DNA of 64,000 nucleotides from Lientehia hominis (GCF_021044755.1 NZ_JAJNOR010000001.1:124001-188000); one strand, 5' to 3'; numbered from the stretch's first letter, positions 52,597 to 61,976 are shown. Numbers and translations: made by a program. Notes: generated by a model not told the origin, from the sequence alone.

Positions 52597-54327
52597 TCAC
52601 TGTGCGTCCCCCACATATTTCACTCTCGCAAAATCAGGGTCATTCGCGCCAAAACCGCACTTGGAAACACCTGTCAGCGTCTTCTTCATGCCCCAGTAGC
52701 CGCTGGTCTGGAAAAGCGGTACACAGAACATCTCGTCCAGAGCCTGTGTCTCTGCCTGGAACAGAAGTTCCGCACGTTTCTCCATATCATCCGTGGTATT
52801 TGCTTCTTTGATCAGCGCATCGTAATCCGCATTTTCAAATCCGCCGAAGTACATATTGTAGCTGCTTCCGCTGCTGTAGCATTCCATGAAAGTCATAGGA
52901 TCGTTATAATCCGGCGCCCAGTTGGTGATACAGAAATCATAATCACCCTGGTTCTCCTTATCCTGTCTTGCAGAATAGGTCTGAGTATCGATCTGCGCGT
53001 CAATATTGAAGTTTGTCTTCAATACGTTCTGAAGAATGGTAGCGGATGTCTTGGCCGCCCCTTCATCAAAGGTCAGAATGGTCATCTTGGGAAGGCTGTC
53101 CTTGCTCAGGCCTGTCTCCGAAAGTGCCTGTTCAAAAAGCTCAGCCGCTTTGTCGGTATCAGCAGACGTGGGAAGGGGATTCTCAAGCGGGAACTTCTCT
53201 GCCCATGTGGAATCGCAGATCGACATCAGATCCGGCATCATTCTGGTCACAGCAAAGGAACCGTCGCCTCTCGCCGCCTCGACAAGACCTTCTCTGTCAA
53301 TGGCATAGGAGAATGCCTGACGGAAGCTCTTGTTCTGAAGGAGCTTAGAAGCATCTCCGCGGTCCGTCTTTACGTTGATGACGGAATACCAGATGGTAGC
53401 GCCTACGATATTTACAGCCTCACCGTTATCAATATATTTCTGGATCTGCTCCTTGGGAATCGTATTGGTGATGTCCAGCTCCCCATTGTCAAACATATCC
53501 ATAATCGTATTTTCATCAGAAATGATATACGCTTCGATCGTGTCCACATTGATGGCATCCGCATTCCAGTATCCGGGGTTCTTCTCAAATACCAGCTTGC
53601 TTTCATGATCCCACTGTTTCAATACGAAAGGTCCGTTGCACACTACGGTCTCGGGAGAAGAAGCATAATCCTTACCGTACTGCTCTGCGATATCCTGGCG
53701 GACAGGATAGAAACAGGGCATTTTCATGAGGTCGAGGAAATAGGGCATATTTCTCACCGCTGTAATCTCCAGAGTCTTTTCATCCAAAGCCTTTACGCCC
53801 ACTTCATCGGCGGTGCACTCACCGTTGTTGAACTCCTCGCCGTTCTTGAAATAATATCCCATCCAGGAATAGTTTCCGTTGGGCGCATCTTCACTGGGAT
53901 CCAGAAGACGCTTGATCCCGTATTCAAAGTCTTGTGCTGTCACAGGCTCGCCGTCCGCCCATTTCGTGTCTCTTAAATGGAAGGTATAGGTAAGGCCGTC
54001 GTCGCTGATATCCCAGGATTCCGCGATAGCCGGCTCAATCTTATTGTCATATATACGGACAAGTCCTTCATACATGATACCTCTGGGGCAAATACTGTCA
54101 GAGCTGTTCCCGAACCCGGGGTCCAGGGAAGAAGGCTCCGCCGCAAAGGGAATACGGATCGTCACTCCTGTTCCTGTATTCACCGCCTCCGTGCTCTTCG
54201 TTTCACCGCCTGCTTCTGTCCCTTTTGCCTTTGTCTCGTCTTTATCTGTCTTTCCTGTGGCACCACAGGATGCCAGCATAACTACCACGAGAAGCAGTGA
54301 TAATGCACTTATCAATTTCTTTCTCAT
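52597..54327 (-). CDS. oppA: Oligopeptide-binding lipoprotein OppA
   Basis: A 576-residue solute-binding lipoprotein (SBP family 5). The signal peptide ends in the lipobox LAS-C21, so it is lipid-anchored outside the membrane. A Thr/Lys/Glu-rich spacer (24-55) precedes the binding fold, with the family signature near residues 90-125 (MYEGLVRIYDNKIEPAIAESWDIS). The ATG at 54327 has AAGGAGG upstream; the open frame to 54399 is not used. Ligand is unknown; operon context suggests arginine-containing or otherwise guanidino-bearing peptides. Confidence 0.93.
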   Translation of the reverse strand: MRKKLISALSLLLVVVMLASCGATGKTDKDETKAKGTEAGGETKSTEAVNTGTGVTIRIPFAAEPSSLDPGFGNSSDSICPRGIMYEGLVRIYDNKIEPAIAESWDISDDGLTYTFHLRDTKWADGEPVTAQDFEYGIKRLLDPSEDAPNGNYSWMGYYFKNGEEFNNGECTADEVGVKALDEKTLEITAVRNMPYFLDLMKMPCFYPVRQDIAEQYGKDYASSPETVVCNGPFVLKQWDHESKLVFEKNPGYWNADAINVDTIEAYIISDENTIMDMFDNGELDITNTIPKEQIQKYIDNGEAVNIVGATIWYSVINVKTDRGDASKLLQNKSFRQAFSYAIDREGLVEAARGDGSFAVTRMMPDLMSICDSTWAEKFPLENPLPTSADTDKAAELFEQALSETGLSKDSLPKMTILTFDEGAAKTSATILQNVLKTNFNIDAQIDTQTYSARQDKENQGDYDFCITNWAPDYNDPMTFMECYSSGSSYNMYFGGFENADYDALIKEANTTDDMEKRAELLFQAETQALDEMFCVPLFQTSGYWGMKKTLTGVSKCGFGANDPDFARVKYVGDAQ

Positions 54328-54395
54328 TACTGTATCCTCCTTGTCTCTCCTTTTAATTATAACATTCCCAGTCCTTTCCCGCAACCCTAACCGGG

Positions 54396-55322
54396 TCATT
54401 CGGGCAGATACAGGGGGACGCTATCACGTTTTAAGAAGGCCGTCATGCAATGGATCGCGCCATTGCCCTTCATTACCTCACTGACATCAGTCTGGATTAC
54501 CTCCACCCCGGCTTTCTCCAGAGCAGCCACTGTCTTGGGGCAGCCAGCAGGCATCACGATTTTTCCCGGCTCCAGCGCGACCAGATTCTGGCAGAATCCT
54601 GCAAACTCTCCCAGATCCGGAATATCAACGATATTGAAATCACGTTTTTCAAGCTCTGTATATACGGTATTCGGCGCCGCCATCCGCAGCACCAGAGCCG
54701 TTCTGTAATCCACAAACGCCATAAAGCTGTCCAGATGTGCCATTCCTCTGGGAATCTCCACTTTGATAACGTGCTTCACTCCCATGGCTTTCAGTTCTGC
54801 TTCCACCTGTTCCATACCGGATTGGTTGCAGCGCAGGCCATACCCCAGCATGCAGGTCTCCGCATCCATCCACAAAAGACAGGCTCCGTCAAATATACCT
54901 GTTCCATGGACGGTTTTTATGATCGGTACACCCAGCTTCGACAGCTGTCTCGCCGCATATACTTCTTCTCCCACACGACATTCTGCTGCAGGACGGGCTA
55001 CAACTGCTCCTTCGGGAGTCATAAGGACCAAATCCCTCGCATAAATCCCGTTCGGGTAATCGTCTCCCATCTCCTCTATGTAATGGACCGCCACGCCGTT
55101 ACTTCTGTAGATATCCGCAAGCACGTCCTGCTGGTAGCGAACCTTCTCCGGATCCCAGTTTTCTTTCATCGCCATGGCTTTCGGATCTTCAATTCCTTCT
55201 ATTTCCTTACCTGCCCGGCGCATGAGCACTGCCCGCAGCTTTCCTATCTCGGAATCCACGCCCCAGTCGCCATAAAGCCGCGGCATATCGTCACGGAAGC
55301 TTCCCTCTGTTATTCCATACAT
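54396..55322 (-). CDS. Amidinotransferase-fold (arginine deiminase/DDAH-like) enzyme 2
   Basis: A 308-residue paralogue of the enzyme at 44017, with D97 (ARDLVL), a His in MAHLDSFM and the nucleophile C292 (GAIHC). It also has FDGAC in place of EGGD. First gene of the operon, preceded by a consensus promoter. The ATG at 55322 has GAGGTGGGAT upstream. Two divergent copies at opposite ends of one operon suggest two sequential or two related guanidino substrates, or a heteromeric enzyme. Confidence 0.88.
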   Translation of the reverse strand: MYGITEGSFRDDMPRLYGDWGVDSEIGKLRAVLMRRAGKEIEGIEDPKAMAMKENWDPEKVRYQQDVLADIYRSNGVAVHYIEEMGDDYPNGIYARDLVLMTPEGAVVARPAAECRVGEEVYAARQLSKLGVPIIKTVHGTGIFDGACLLWMDAETCMLGYGLRCNQSGMEQVEAELKAMGVKHVIKVEIPRGMAHLDSFMAFVDYRTALVLRMAAPNTVYTELEKRDFNIVDIPDLGEFAGFCQNLVALEPGKIVMPAGCPKTVAALEKAGVEVIQTDVSEVMKGNGAIHCMTAFLKRDSVPLYLPE

Positions 55323-55379
55323 ATATCCCACCTCTTTCCCAAATTTTCCAAACACTGGTGCCGACGCACCCAATGAATA

Positions 55380-55408
55380 ATTATACAAAAAACCAATTAT
55401 TTTGTCAA
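55380..55408 (-). promoter_or_regulatory. Consensus promoter of the amidinotransferase-Opp-M14 operon
   Basis: TTGACA (55408-55403), exactly 17 bases, TATAAT (55385-55380) on the minus strand: a perfect sigma-A promoter. The leader of about 50 bases has no recognisable riboswitch. Confidence 0.88.
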
Positions 55409-55420
55409 TTATAATACGTA

Positions 55421-55458
55421 AGAAACAAAACGCCTCTGGAAAATCTTTCCAAAGGCGT
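55421..55458 (-). terminator. Terminator of the HI0933-cmk-ispH-S1 operon
   Basis: ACGCCTTTGGAAAG pairs with TTTTCCAGAGGCGT, followed by TTTTGTTTC on the minus strand. The arms begin 16 bases after the S1-gene stop codon. Confidence 0.85.
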
Positions 55459-55474
55459 CGTCGCTATCACATCA

Positions 55475-56590
55475 TTATTCTTCAGTCATTGCCTCTTCGC
55501 CGGATTCCTCTATGAATTCATCTGCTACCGGTTCTGCAGGTGCTTCCAGCACCTTCATGCTCAGGCTGATCTTTTTGTCTTCCCCATTGAAATCCACAAC
55601 CTTAGCTTCAATCTCCTCTCCAATGGCAAGTACATCGGAGGGTTTCTCTACATGCTGTCTGGAAATCTGGGATACGTGGAGCAAAGCATCGATGCCGGGT
55701 TCCAGCTCCACGAATGCGCCGAAATCGGTCATCCTGGCCACGCGGCCCGTCACGATATTGCCCACTGCATAATTCTCAGCTGCACGAACCCAGGGATTTT
55801 CCTCAGGGAACTTGAGACTGAGTGCAATCTTATCACCATTGATATCTTTAATAAACGCCCGGATCTCTTCGCCGACCTTAAAGACCTTCTTCGGGTTCTC
55901 CACACGGCCCCAGGACATTTCAGAAATGTGAAGCAGCCCGTCAGCACCGCCCAGATCGATGAACGCGCCAAAATCCGTGATATTCTTCACAATACCCTCT
56001 ACTGTCTGTCCAACCTCAATGCGCTCAAACAACTCTTTCTGCATCTCCGCTTTCTTCGCCATGAGCAGCTGTTTGCGGTTGCCGATAATCCTTCTCTTCC
56101 TGGGATTGAACTCTGTGATGACAAATTCAATCTCCTGGTCAGCGTACTTGTCCAGATTCTTCTCATAAGAATCGGATACAAGGCTAGCCGGTATAAATAC
56201 TCTGGCGCCTTCCACGTTCACGCTGAGCCCGCCGTCGAGCACCTGGACCACTTTGGCAGTCAGGACCTCTCCGCTGTTAAACGCTTCTTCCAGACGCTTG
56301 TTCCCGCGGTCAACGGCCAGTCTCTTGTACGACAGGAGCACCTGCCCTTCGCCGTCGTTTACCTTCAGGACTTTGGCTTCCATTTCGTCGCCTGCATTTA
56401 CGACACTAGTAAGATCCAAAGAGGAGTCATTCGTATATTCATTCTTGCTGATGATGCCGTCTGACTTGTAACCTATATTTAAGATGATCTCATCTTCTTT
56501 AACACCGATAACTGTGCCAGTGACTACCTCTCCTGTTCTGATTGTTTTCAATGATTCTTCCAGTAATTGTTCAAAACTTAATTCTGACAT
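55475..56590 (-). CDS. S1 RNA-binding repeat protein (ribosomal protein S1-like)
   Basis: A 371-residue protein with four S1 domains (about 16-85, 103-173, 190-258, 275-345). The last two match best: GIVKNITDFGAFIDLGGADGL and GRVARMTDFGAFVELEPGID. Clostridial genomes often fuse this protein to IspH; here the two are separate but overlap by 20 bases. It may bind mRNA at the 30S subunit; low-GC Gram-positive S1 proteins are shorter than the six-repeat enteric form. The C-terminal tail is acidic (EESGEEAMTEE). Confidence 0.9.
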   Translation of the reverse strand: MSELSFEQLLEESLKTIRTGEVVTGTVIGVKEDEIILNIGYKSDGIISKNEYTNDSSLDLTSVVNAGDEMEAKVLKVNDGEGQVLLSYKRLAVDRGNKRLEEAFNSGEVLTAKVVQVLDGGLSVNVEGARVFIPASLVSDSYEKNLDKYADQEIEFVITEFNPRKRRIIGNRKQLLMAKKAEMQKELFERIEVGQTVEGIVKNITDFGAFIDLGGADGLLHISEMSWGRVENPKKVFKVGEEIRAFIKDINGDKIALSLKFPEENPWVRAAENYAVGNIVTGRVARMTDFGAFVELEPGIDALLHVSQISRQHVEKPSDVLAIGEEIEAKVVDFNGEDKKISLSMKVLEAPAEPVADEFIEESGEEAMTEE

Positions 56591-57437
56591 TCCTATGAAC
56601 CTCCTCTATGATATGATTCGGGGTGGATGCCCCCGCTGTAATACCTACGCTTCGTCTGCCCTCCAGCCATTGCTCCTGCAAATCCCGGATAGTCTGAATA
56701 TAGTAAGTATTGTTGCATTCCTTTCTGCAGATTTCAAATAGCTTCTGGGTATTAGAGCTGTGCTTTCCGCCGATTACCAGCATCACATCAATTTTGGAGG
56801 CGAGCTGCCTTGCTTCTGCCTGACGTTCATGGGTAGCACTGCAGATAGTATTCACAACGATACTATCATAACTCTTTTTTAATATTATTTCAACTAAAAC
56901 TTGAAATTTATTGTAATTAAATGTCGTCTGTGACACGATGCAAAGCTTTGTCCCTTCCGGAAATCTAAGCTTTTCCGCCTCTTCCGGCGTTTCCACCACA
57001 AAAGCCTCTTTGCTGCACCAGCCGCGGATTCCCTCCACTTCCGGATGGTTCCCGCTTCCCACGATCACGATCGTCTTTCCTTTTTCAGACTCCTCTTTGA
57101 CGATCTTGTGGATTTTCTTTACGAAAGGGCAAGTAGCGTCAACCACATTCACTCCCTGTTTTTCGAGAAGCTCATACACCCGTCTGCTGACCCCATGGGA
57201 CCGGATGATCACAGTACCGCCTGACAGCTTCCCGATATCCTCTTCACTGTTTAAGACGCGGACTCCCTTTTCCTCCAAGTCGCGGACCACCTCTTCATTG
57301 TGAATGATCGGGCCATATGTATAGATAGGCTTCTCCTCTTCGTTATCCTCCGCCCGGGCTGCCTGTTCATAAACGGTGTCAACTGCCCGCTTTACTCCAA
57401 AACAGAATCCCGCGGTCTTCGCTACCACTACTTTCAT
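56571..57437 (-). CDS. ispH: 4-hydroxy-3-methylbut-2-enyl diphosphate reductase
   Basis: A 288-residue iron-sulfur enzyme, the last step of the MEP isoprenoid pathway, making IPP and DMAPP. The [4Fe-4S] cysteines are C12 (GFCFGV), the Cys of DATCPFV and the Cys of ICSATHER. It is seven bases after cmk and overlaps the S1 gene by 20 bases. Confidence 0.96.
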   Translation of the reverse strand: MKVVVAKTAGFCFGVKRAVDTVYEQAARAEDNEEEKPIYTYGPIIHNEEVVRDLEEKGVRVLNSEEDIGKLSGGTVIIRSHGVSRRVYELLEKQGVNVVDATCPFVKKIHKIVKEESEKGKTIVIVGSGNHPEVEGIRGWCSKEAFVVETPEEAEKLRFPEGTKLCIVSQTTFNYNKFQVLVEIILKKSYDSIVVNTICSATHERQAEARQLASKIDVMLVIGGKHSSNTQKLFEICRKECNNTYYIQTIRDLQEQWLEGRRSVGITAGASTPNHIIEEVHRNVRIKF

Positions 57438-57444
57438 GAAATGC

Positions 57445-58113
57445 CTAACCTTCTTTGCTTTTTAATTTTTCCAGTATCTCTTCCGCCACCTGATTGATGT
57501 CCATATCAGAAGAATCCAGATAGACAGCATCCTCCGCCCTCCTGAGAGGAGAGTTCTCGCGGTGCATATCCCGGTAGTCTCTTTCTTCTATATCTTTTTC
57601 AATTTCTTTTATATTACAGGGAATCCCCTTTTCTGTCAATTCCAGAAATCTTCTTTTTGCTCTTGTTTCCACACTTGCGGTCAGATAAACCTTCAGATCC
57701 GCCTTCGGAAGCACGACAGTTCCGATATCTCTTCCGTCCATCACCACATTCTCCGACGCGGCCAGCTTCTGCTGCAGCTCCACCAGTTTTTCTCTCACCG
57801 ACAGATATCCGGACACGGCGGAAGCCATCTTCCCCGCGTCTTCTGTCCGCAAAAGTCCAGTCACATTTTCTCTGTTTAAGAATACCTGTTGGACTCCATC
57901 CTCATATACGATGGAAATATCCACATCCCCACAGGCTTTTCCAATGGAGGCTTCATCGTCCGGCGAAATCCCCTTTTTCATAAAATATATCCCCATGGCG
58001 CGGTACATGGCGCCCGTATCCACATAAACAAAACCGAGCTTCTTCGCCACCAGCTTTGCAATAGTACTCTTTCCGGCCCCTGCGGGCCCGTCAATGGCAA
58101 TGTTGATACTCAT
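57445..58113 (-). CDS. cmk: Cytidylate kinase
   Basis: A 222-residue enzyme phosphorylating CMP and dCMP. The P-loop is GPAGAGKST (residues 9-17); the CMP-binding segment DGRDIGTVVLP and the lid EIEKDIEERDYRDMHRENSP are present. Normal length. Between the HI0933-family gene (23 bases) and ispH (seven bases). Confidence 0.96.
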   Translation of the reverse strand: MSINIAIDGPAGAGKSTIAKLVAKKLGFVYVDTGAMYRAMGIYFMKKGISPDDEASIGKACGDVDISIVYEDGVQQVFLNRENVTGLLRTEDAGKMASAVSGYLSVREKLVELQQKLAASENVVMDGRDIGTVVLPKADLKVYLTASVETRAKRRFLELTEKGIPCNIKEIEKDIEERDYRDMHRENSPLRRAEDAVYLDSSDMDINQVAEEILEKLKSKEG

Positions 58114-58136
58114 ATGCCTTATCCTTTCTCACTGCT

Positions 58137-59432
58137 CTATTCATTTAGACCGGCTGCCTGGCCCTGCCCGCCGGCACTTCGTCCCGCCGCATATCCCGTT
58201 GACCAGGCTATCTGAAGATTATATCCTCCGGTCACCGCATCCAGATCCAGCATTTCGCCGGCAAAATACAGTCCCCCGACAAGCCGGGATTCCATTGTGG
58301 CGGGATCGATCTCACGCACCTTCACCCCGCCCTGCGTGATGATTGCCTCTTTATAGTCGCGAAGTCCGGTAAGCGTAACGGTAAATGCTTTCGTGAGACT
58401 GACAAGCTCCTCCCGTTCCTCCCGGGAAATCTCATTAACCCTTTTGTCTCCGGAAATCCCGCTTCTTTTTATTATAACAGGAATCAATTTGGAAGGATAG
58501 AGGCTTCCCAGAGAATTTTTAAACTGCCGGTTCTTTGTTTCCCCAAAATCCCTCAAAATCCGATGGTCAAGCTGTTCTCTGGAGAGGGAGGGCTTCAGAT
58601 CGATGCTCAAAAGAAGGGGAGCTTTCCGAATCTGTCTGGTCACAATACTGCTTCCGCTGAGAACAGCCGGTCCGCTGACCCCATAATGGGTGAACAGCAT
58701 CTCTCCGAACGCTTCATACAGCACCTTTTTCCCGCTGCTGATTTTCAGGCTGACATTCTTCAGAGAAAGTCCCTGAAGTTCTTTGACCCATTCCTCCCCC
58801 GCATTAAAAGGTACCAAGGCCGGCGTAAGCTCTGTGATCGTATGACCGGCGGCGCAGGCAAACCTGTATCCGTCTCCCGTGGACCCGGTTGAGGCATAGG
58901 ACAAACCTCCTGTAGCCAAGATCACCGCGTCCGCCCCGCAGAATTCTCCTCGTTCTGTCAAGACCCCTTTTATCCTCTTTAACTTCTTATTCCCTGCCCC
59001 GGCTTCTACCTCCGTGTCTTCTATGACAATCTCTTTTACGGCCTCCTGCAGCCTCACCTCCGCCTTAAGCCTCTTCAGCTCCCTTTCCAGGCAGGCGATC
59101 ACATCGGAAGAATGGTCAGATGACGGAAACACCCGATTCCCCCGCTCCGTCTTCAGTCTGAGACCGCGCGTTTCCAGAAAGTGCTTCATGTCCTGACTGG
59201 AAAAACCATAAAAAGCGCTGTACAAAAATTTAGAATTAGAGACCACATGAGACAAAAGAGTTTCCACATCACAGTCATTTGTCACATTGCAGCGCCCTTT
59301 CCCGGTAATGAAAAGCTTTTTTCCCAGCTTTTCATTTTTCTCCAAAAGAATCACCCGATTCTTTTTTTCTGCCGCTCCAATGGCTGCCATCATGCCTGCC
59401 GCGCCGCCTCCAACTACTATGATCCTTTTCAT
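58137..59432 (-). CDS. HI0933/YhiN-family FAD-dependent oxidoreductase
   Basis: A 431-residue flavoprotein. The FAD-binding Rossmann motif is VVGGGAAGMMAAI near the N-terminus, followed by GRCNVTND, typical of the family. The C-terminal end has the second FAD motif GLYFAGEMLDLDAVTGGYNLQ. Relatives include BaiN, proposed to act in bile acid reduction, but substrates are mostly unknown, so no specific role is claimed. First gene of the operon with cmk, ispH and the S1 gene; a strong promoter lies 35 bases upstream and GGAGGG precedes the start. Confidence 0.9.
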   Translation of the reverse strand: MKRIIVVGGGAAGMMAAIGAAEKKNRVILLEKNEKLGKKLFITGKGRCNVTNDCDVETLLSHVVSNSKFLYSAFYGFSSQDMKHFLETRGLRLKTERGNRVFPSSDHSSDVIACLERELKRLKAEVRLQEAVKEIVIEDTEVEAGAGNKKLKRIKGVLTERGEFCGADAVILATGGLSYASTGSTGDGYRFACAAGHTITELTPALVPFNAGEEWVKELQGLSLKNVSLKISSGKKVLYEAFGEMLFTHYGVSGPAVLSGSSIVTRQIRKAPLLLSIDLKPSLSREQLDHRILRDFGETKNRQFKNSLGSLYPSKLIPVIIKRSGISGDKRVNEISREEREELVSLTKAFTVTLTGLRDYKEAIITQGGVKVREIDPATMESRLVGGLYFAGEMLDLDAVTGGYNLQIAWSTGYAAGRSAGGQGQAAGLNE

Positions 59433-59466
59433 ACAAAGCCCTCCTGTCCGTACACAGATGCTATTA

Positions 59467-59495
59467 ATTATATTTCAAAAGAGGAATCCCGTCAA
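59467..59495 (-). promoter_or_regulatory. Promoter of the HI0933-cmk-ispH-S1 operon
   Basis: TTGACG (59495-59490), 17-base spacer, TATAAT (59472-59467) on the minus strand. It is 17 bases from the divergent DUF362 promoter. Confidence 0.8.
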
Positions 59496-59511
59496 ACAGT
59501 TCTTCCTGCGC

Positions 59512-59540
59512 TTGTAATTCTATTCGGATTCCGCTAAAAT
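59512..59540 (+). promoter_or_regulatory. Promoter of the DUF362 gene
   Basis: TTGTAA (59512-59517), 17-base spacer, TAAAAT (59535-59540), 28 bases before the start codon at 59568. Confidence 0.65.
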
Positions 59541-59567
59541 AAAAGAAATACAGAAGGAGGATTCCCA

Positions 59568-60674
59568 ATGAAAAAGAACGATGTTTTCATGATTCACGGC
59601 TCTGATTACCGGGAGATGACCAAATCACTGCTGCATGCGGCGGACCTGGCCGGCATGATCAGAAACAGAGAAGCTGTCATTAGCCTCAAGCCCAATCTGG
59701 CGGTGTCCAAATCTCCTTCTTCAGGAGCCACCACTCATGCAGAGCTTCTGGACGGCACCATCGAATATTTAAAAGAACAGGGGTTTTCCCATATCCGTAT
59801 TATGGAAGGCTCCTGGGTCGGAGACAGTACAGAACGTGCCTTCCACGCAGCCGGCTATGACAGAATCTCAAAACTTTACGGTATTCCGCTCATTGATCTC
59901 CAAAAAGACAGATTTCAGGAATATGACGCGGCCGGCATGAAAATAAAGCTGTGCGACACAGCCGCTTCCTCGGATTTCGTGATCAATATGCCTGTGCTGA
60001 AGGGACACTGCCAGACTACGATCACCTGCGCGCTGAAGAACAATAAGGGAGTCATACCCAACTGTGAAAAGCGGCGTTTCCATACTCTCGGACTGCATAA
60101 GCCTATTGCTCATTTAAACACCATTGCAAGAAACGATTTTATCCTGGTAGACAATATATGCGGAGATCTGGATTTTGAAGAGGGCGGAAATCCGGTTCCC
60201 ATGGACCGTATCCTCGGTTTCGCAGACCCGGTGCTCTGTGATGCCTTTGTATGCGACACCATGGGTTTTTCCACAGAAGAGGTTCCTTATATCCATATGG
60301 CGGAAAAGCTTGGAGTCGGTTCTTCCGACCTTTCGCGGGCAGATATCCATATGCTGAACCAGCCCTCTGAACCTGATTTTTCTCCGAAACCGTCCAGACG
60401 GGTGGCAGCTTTGGCCCAATACATCTCTCCTGAAAATGCCTGCAGCGCCTGCTACGGCTCTTTGATCCACGCCCTGAACCGGCTGGATGAAGCCGGTCTC
60501 CTGAAAAAACAGCTTAAGGATTCACCGATTGCCATCGGACAGGGCTGCCAGGATCGATCTGGATCTGTCGGCATCGGCCGCTGCACCGAAAAATTCTGCC
60601 ATTCTTTAAAAGGCTGCCCTCCGAAAGCCAACGATATGCTTGAATTTCTGAAAAAAAACTGGCTGAATGATTAA
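59568..60674 (+). CDS. DUF362 protein with C-terminal cysteine cluster
   Basis: A 368-residue protein of the DUF362 family, mostly cytoplasmic iron-sulfur proteins without an agreed reaction. Residues about 40-240 form the DUF362 core (LKPNLAVSKSPSSGATTHAE, then MPVLKGHCQTTITCALKNNKG). The C-terminal part has cysteines in CSACYG, GQGCQ, GRC, KFC and GCPPKAND that may hold a cluster, but no classical CxxCxxC ferredoxin motif is seen. GGAGG precedes the ATG. Its stop lies in the loop of a terminator used by the converging M16 gene. Confidence 0.85.
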   Translation: MKKNDVFMIHGSDYREMTKSLLHAADLAGMIRNREAVISLKPNLAVSKSPSSGATTHAELLDGTIEYLKEQGFSHIRIMEGSWVGDSTERAFHAAGYDRISKLYGIPLIDLQKDRFQEYDAAGMKIKLCDTAASSDFVINMPVLKGHCQTTITCALKNNKGVIPNCEKRRFHTLGLHKPIAHLNTIARNDFILVDNICGDLDFEEGGNPVPMDRILGFADPVLCDAFVCDTMGFSTEEVPYIHMAEKLGVGSSDLSRADIHMLNQPSEPDFSPKPSRRVAALAQYISPENACSACYGSLIHALNRLDEAGLLKKQLKDSPIAIGQGCQDRSGSVGIGRCTEKFCHSLKGCPPKANDMLEFLKKNWLND

Positions 60675-60688
60675 TCTCATTCAGCCAG
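60651..60688 (-). terminator. Terminator of the M16 peptidase gene, inside the DUF362 coding end
   Basis: Perfect 12-base arms (60677-60688 and 60659-60670) with a six-base loop, followed on the minus strand by eight T (60658-60651). The T run is coding sequence for Lys-Lys-Asn in DUF362. Both converging stop codons fall in or beside the loop. Confidence 0.9.
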
Positions 60689-61948
60689 GGTCTGGATAAG
60701 CCCTTTTATCTTTTCCATGGGAATTTTCTTTTTACTCCCTTTTATCACCGTCACCATGTTCTCCGGACGGAATATCTCTCTGGCCATCCGCGCCATATCC
60801 TTTTCTGTCACTCTTTGAAACGCTTCTTTTTTCCTTTCGATATCCGGATATTCTTCGTCCAATATATGACAGTCATATGCCCGGTTCCAGTTGAAATCAT
60901 CGGCATCGTCCAACGCCATATCCCCGTTGTCCACATAAATCGCCCTGACGTATTCCAGGCTGCCAGGAGAATGCTTCATCTCCCGAAAGACCTCCATCGT
61001 TTTCTGAAAGGCTTTTATAAGCTTTCCGGAAGAAACCTCATAGCTAAGCTGCAGACTGCCCAGATTTTTATAGCGTTCAAACCGGTCATCATAACTGTAT
61101 ATGTATCCGGTCTTCTCCGAAAGCTCCTGATACATACGGCAGTAATCCCCCACGAACAGCATATCATAAAACAGACACAGCATCGCATCGGTATACCTGG
61201 ATGTGTCCACATCAAAGGATACCGCCAGCTCTGTCTCCCCGCCTTTTATTAAAACAGGCTTTATGCTCCTGTGAAAAAAACTCTCCGGAACCGGGGCCAG
61301 ATTCATCCGTTTTGTCCCAGCTTCATACCATTCGCTCTGTTCCAGGAGGCTCCGCAGATACCCCAGATTCTCCTGGCTGCACCGTCCAGTCACATACAAA
61401 AAAAGATTCCCCGCCGACAAAAACTGCTTCCGATACTCAGACAACGCTTTCTTTCCTGTCCGCTCCAGATTCTTCTTCTTTCCCGCAATGGTCTGTGTCA
61501 GGGATGTCCCCTTCCAAACAGTCCGTTCCATCTGCCGTTCTGCAGACTTCTTCTTCTCACATTCCCGAATCTCCGCCTTGACCCGCTTACGCTCAGTCGC
61601 AACTTCCTCTTCCGATAAAATCAGTGGTTCAAACAGCTTCACAAATATCTCTGCGGCCTCATTCCAATGTTCTGCAGCGCCGCTAATACTGAATTGTACA
61701 AATTCTTTATAGGTCGCGCCATTGAATGAAAGACCGAGCCTGTCCAGAATCTTATAAAACTGCCCCTTCATCAGGCTGTTGATGTTGCGGATGACTACAT
61801 GCTCATAAAAATGCGCGATACCGTTCTCCTGCTTTTTTTCGTACATGGAGCCTGCTTTCACATACATGCACAGGCAGAAGCTGTGCAGATGCTGATTTGG
61901 ATAAGAATAGACCGGTATCCCGTTTTTCGTCAGCATACATTGTTCCAT
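60677..61948 (-). CDS. M16 family (insulinase-like) metallopeptidase
   Basis: A 423-residue zinc peptidase of the pitrilysin/insulinase family. The inverted zinc motif HFYEH is near residue 47, and the distal Glu is expected in the EEEVATERKRVKAEI segment. About half the size of full pitrilysins, like the mitochondrial processing peptidase-type members, which form dimers. No signal peptide is seen. The ATG at 61948 follows AGGAGA; a TTG directly before it is an alternative. Role unknown. Confidence 0.9.
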   Translation of the reverse strand: MEQCMLTKNGIPVYSYPNQHLHSFCLCMYVKAGSMYEKKQENGIAHFYEHVVIRNINSLMKGQFYKILDRLGLSFNGATYKEFVQFSISGAAEHWNEAAEIFVKLFEPLILSEEEVATERKRVKAEIRECEKKKSAERQMERTVWKGTSLTQTIAGKKKNLERTGKKALSEYRKQFLSAGNLFLYVTGRCSQENLGYLRSLLEQSEWYEAGTKRMNLAPVPESFFHRSIKPVLIKGGETELAVSFDVDTSRYTDAMLCLFYDMLFVGDYCRMYQELSEKTGYIYSYDDRFERYKNLGSLQLSYEVSSGKLIKAFQKTMEVFREMKHSPGSLEYVRAIYVDNGDMALDDADDFNWNRAYDCHILDEEYPDIERKKEAFQRVTEKDMARMAREIFRPENMVTVIKGSKKKIPMEKIKGLIQTLAE

Positions 61949-61976
61949 CAATCTCAGTTCTCCTAAATCTACTTTT

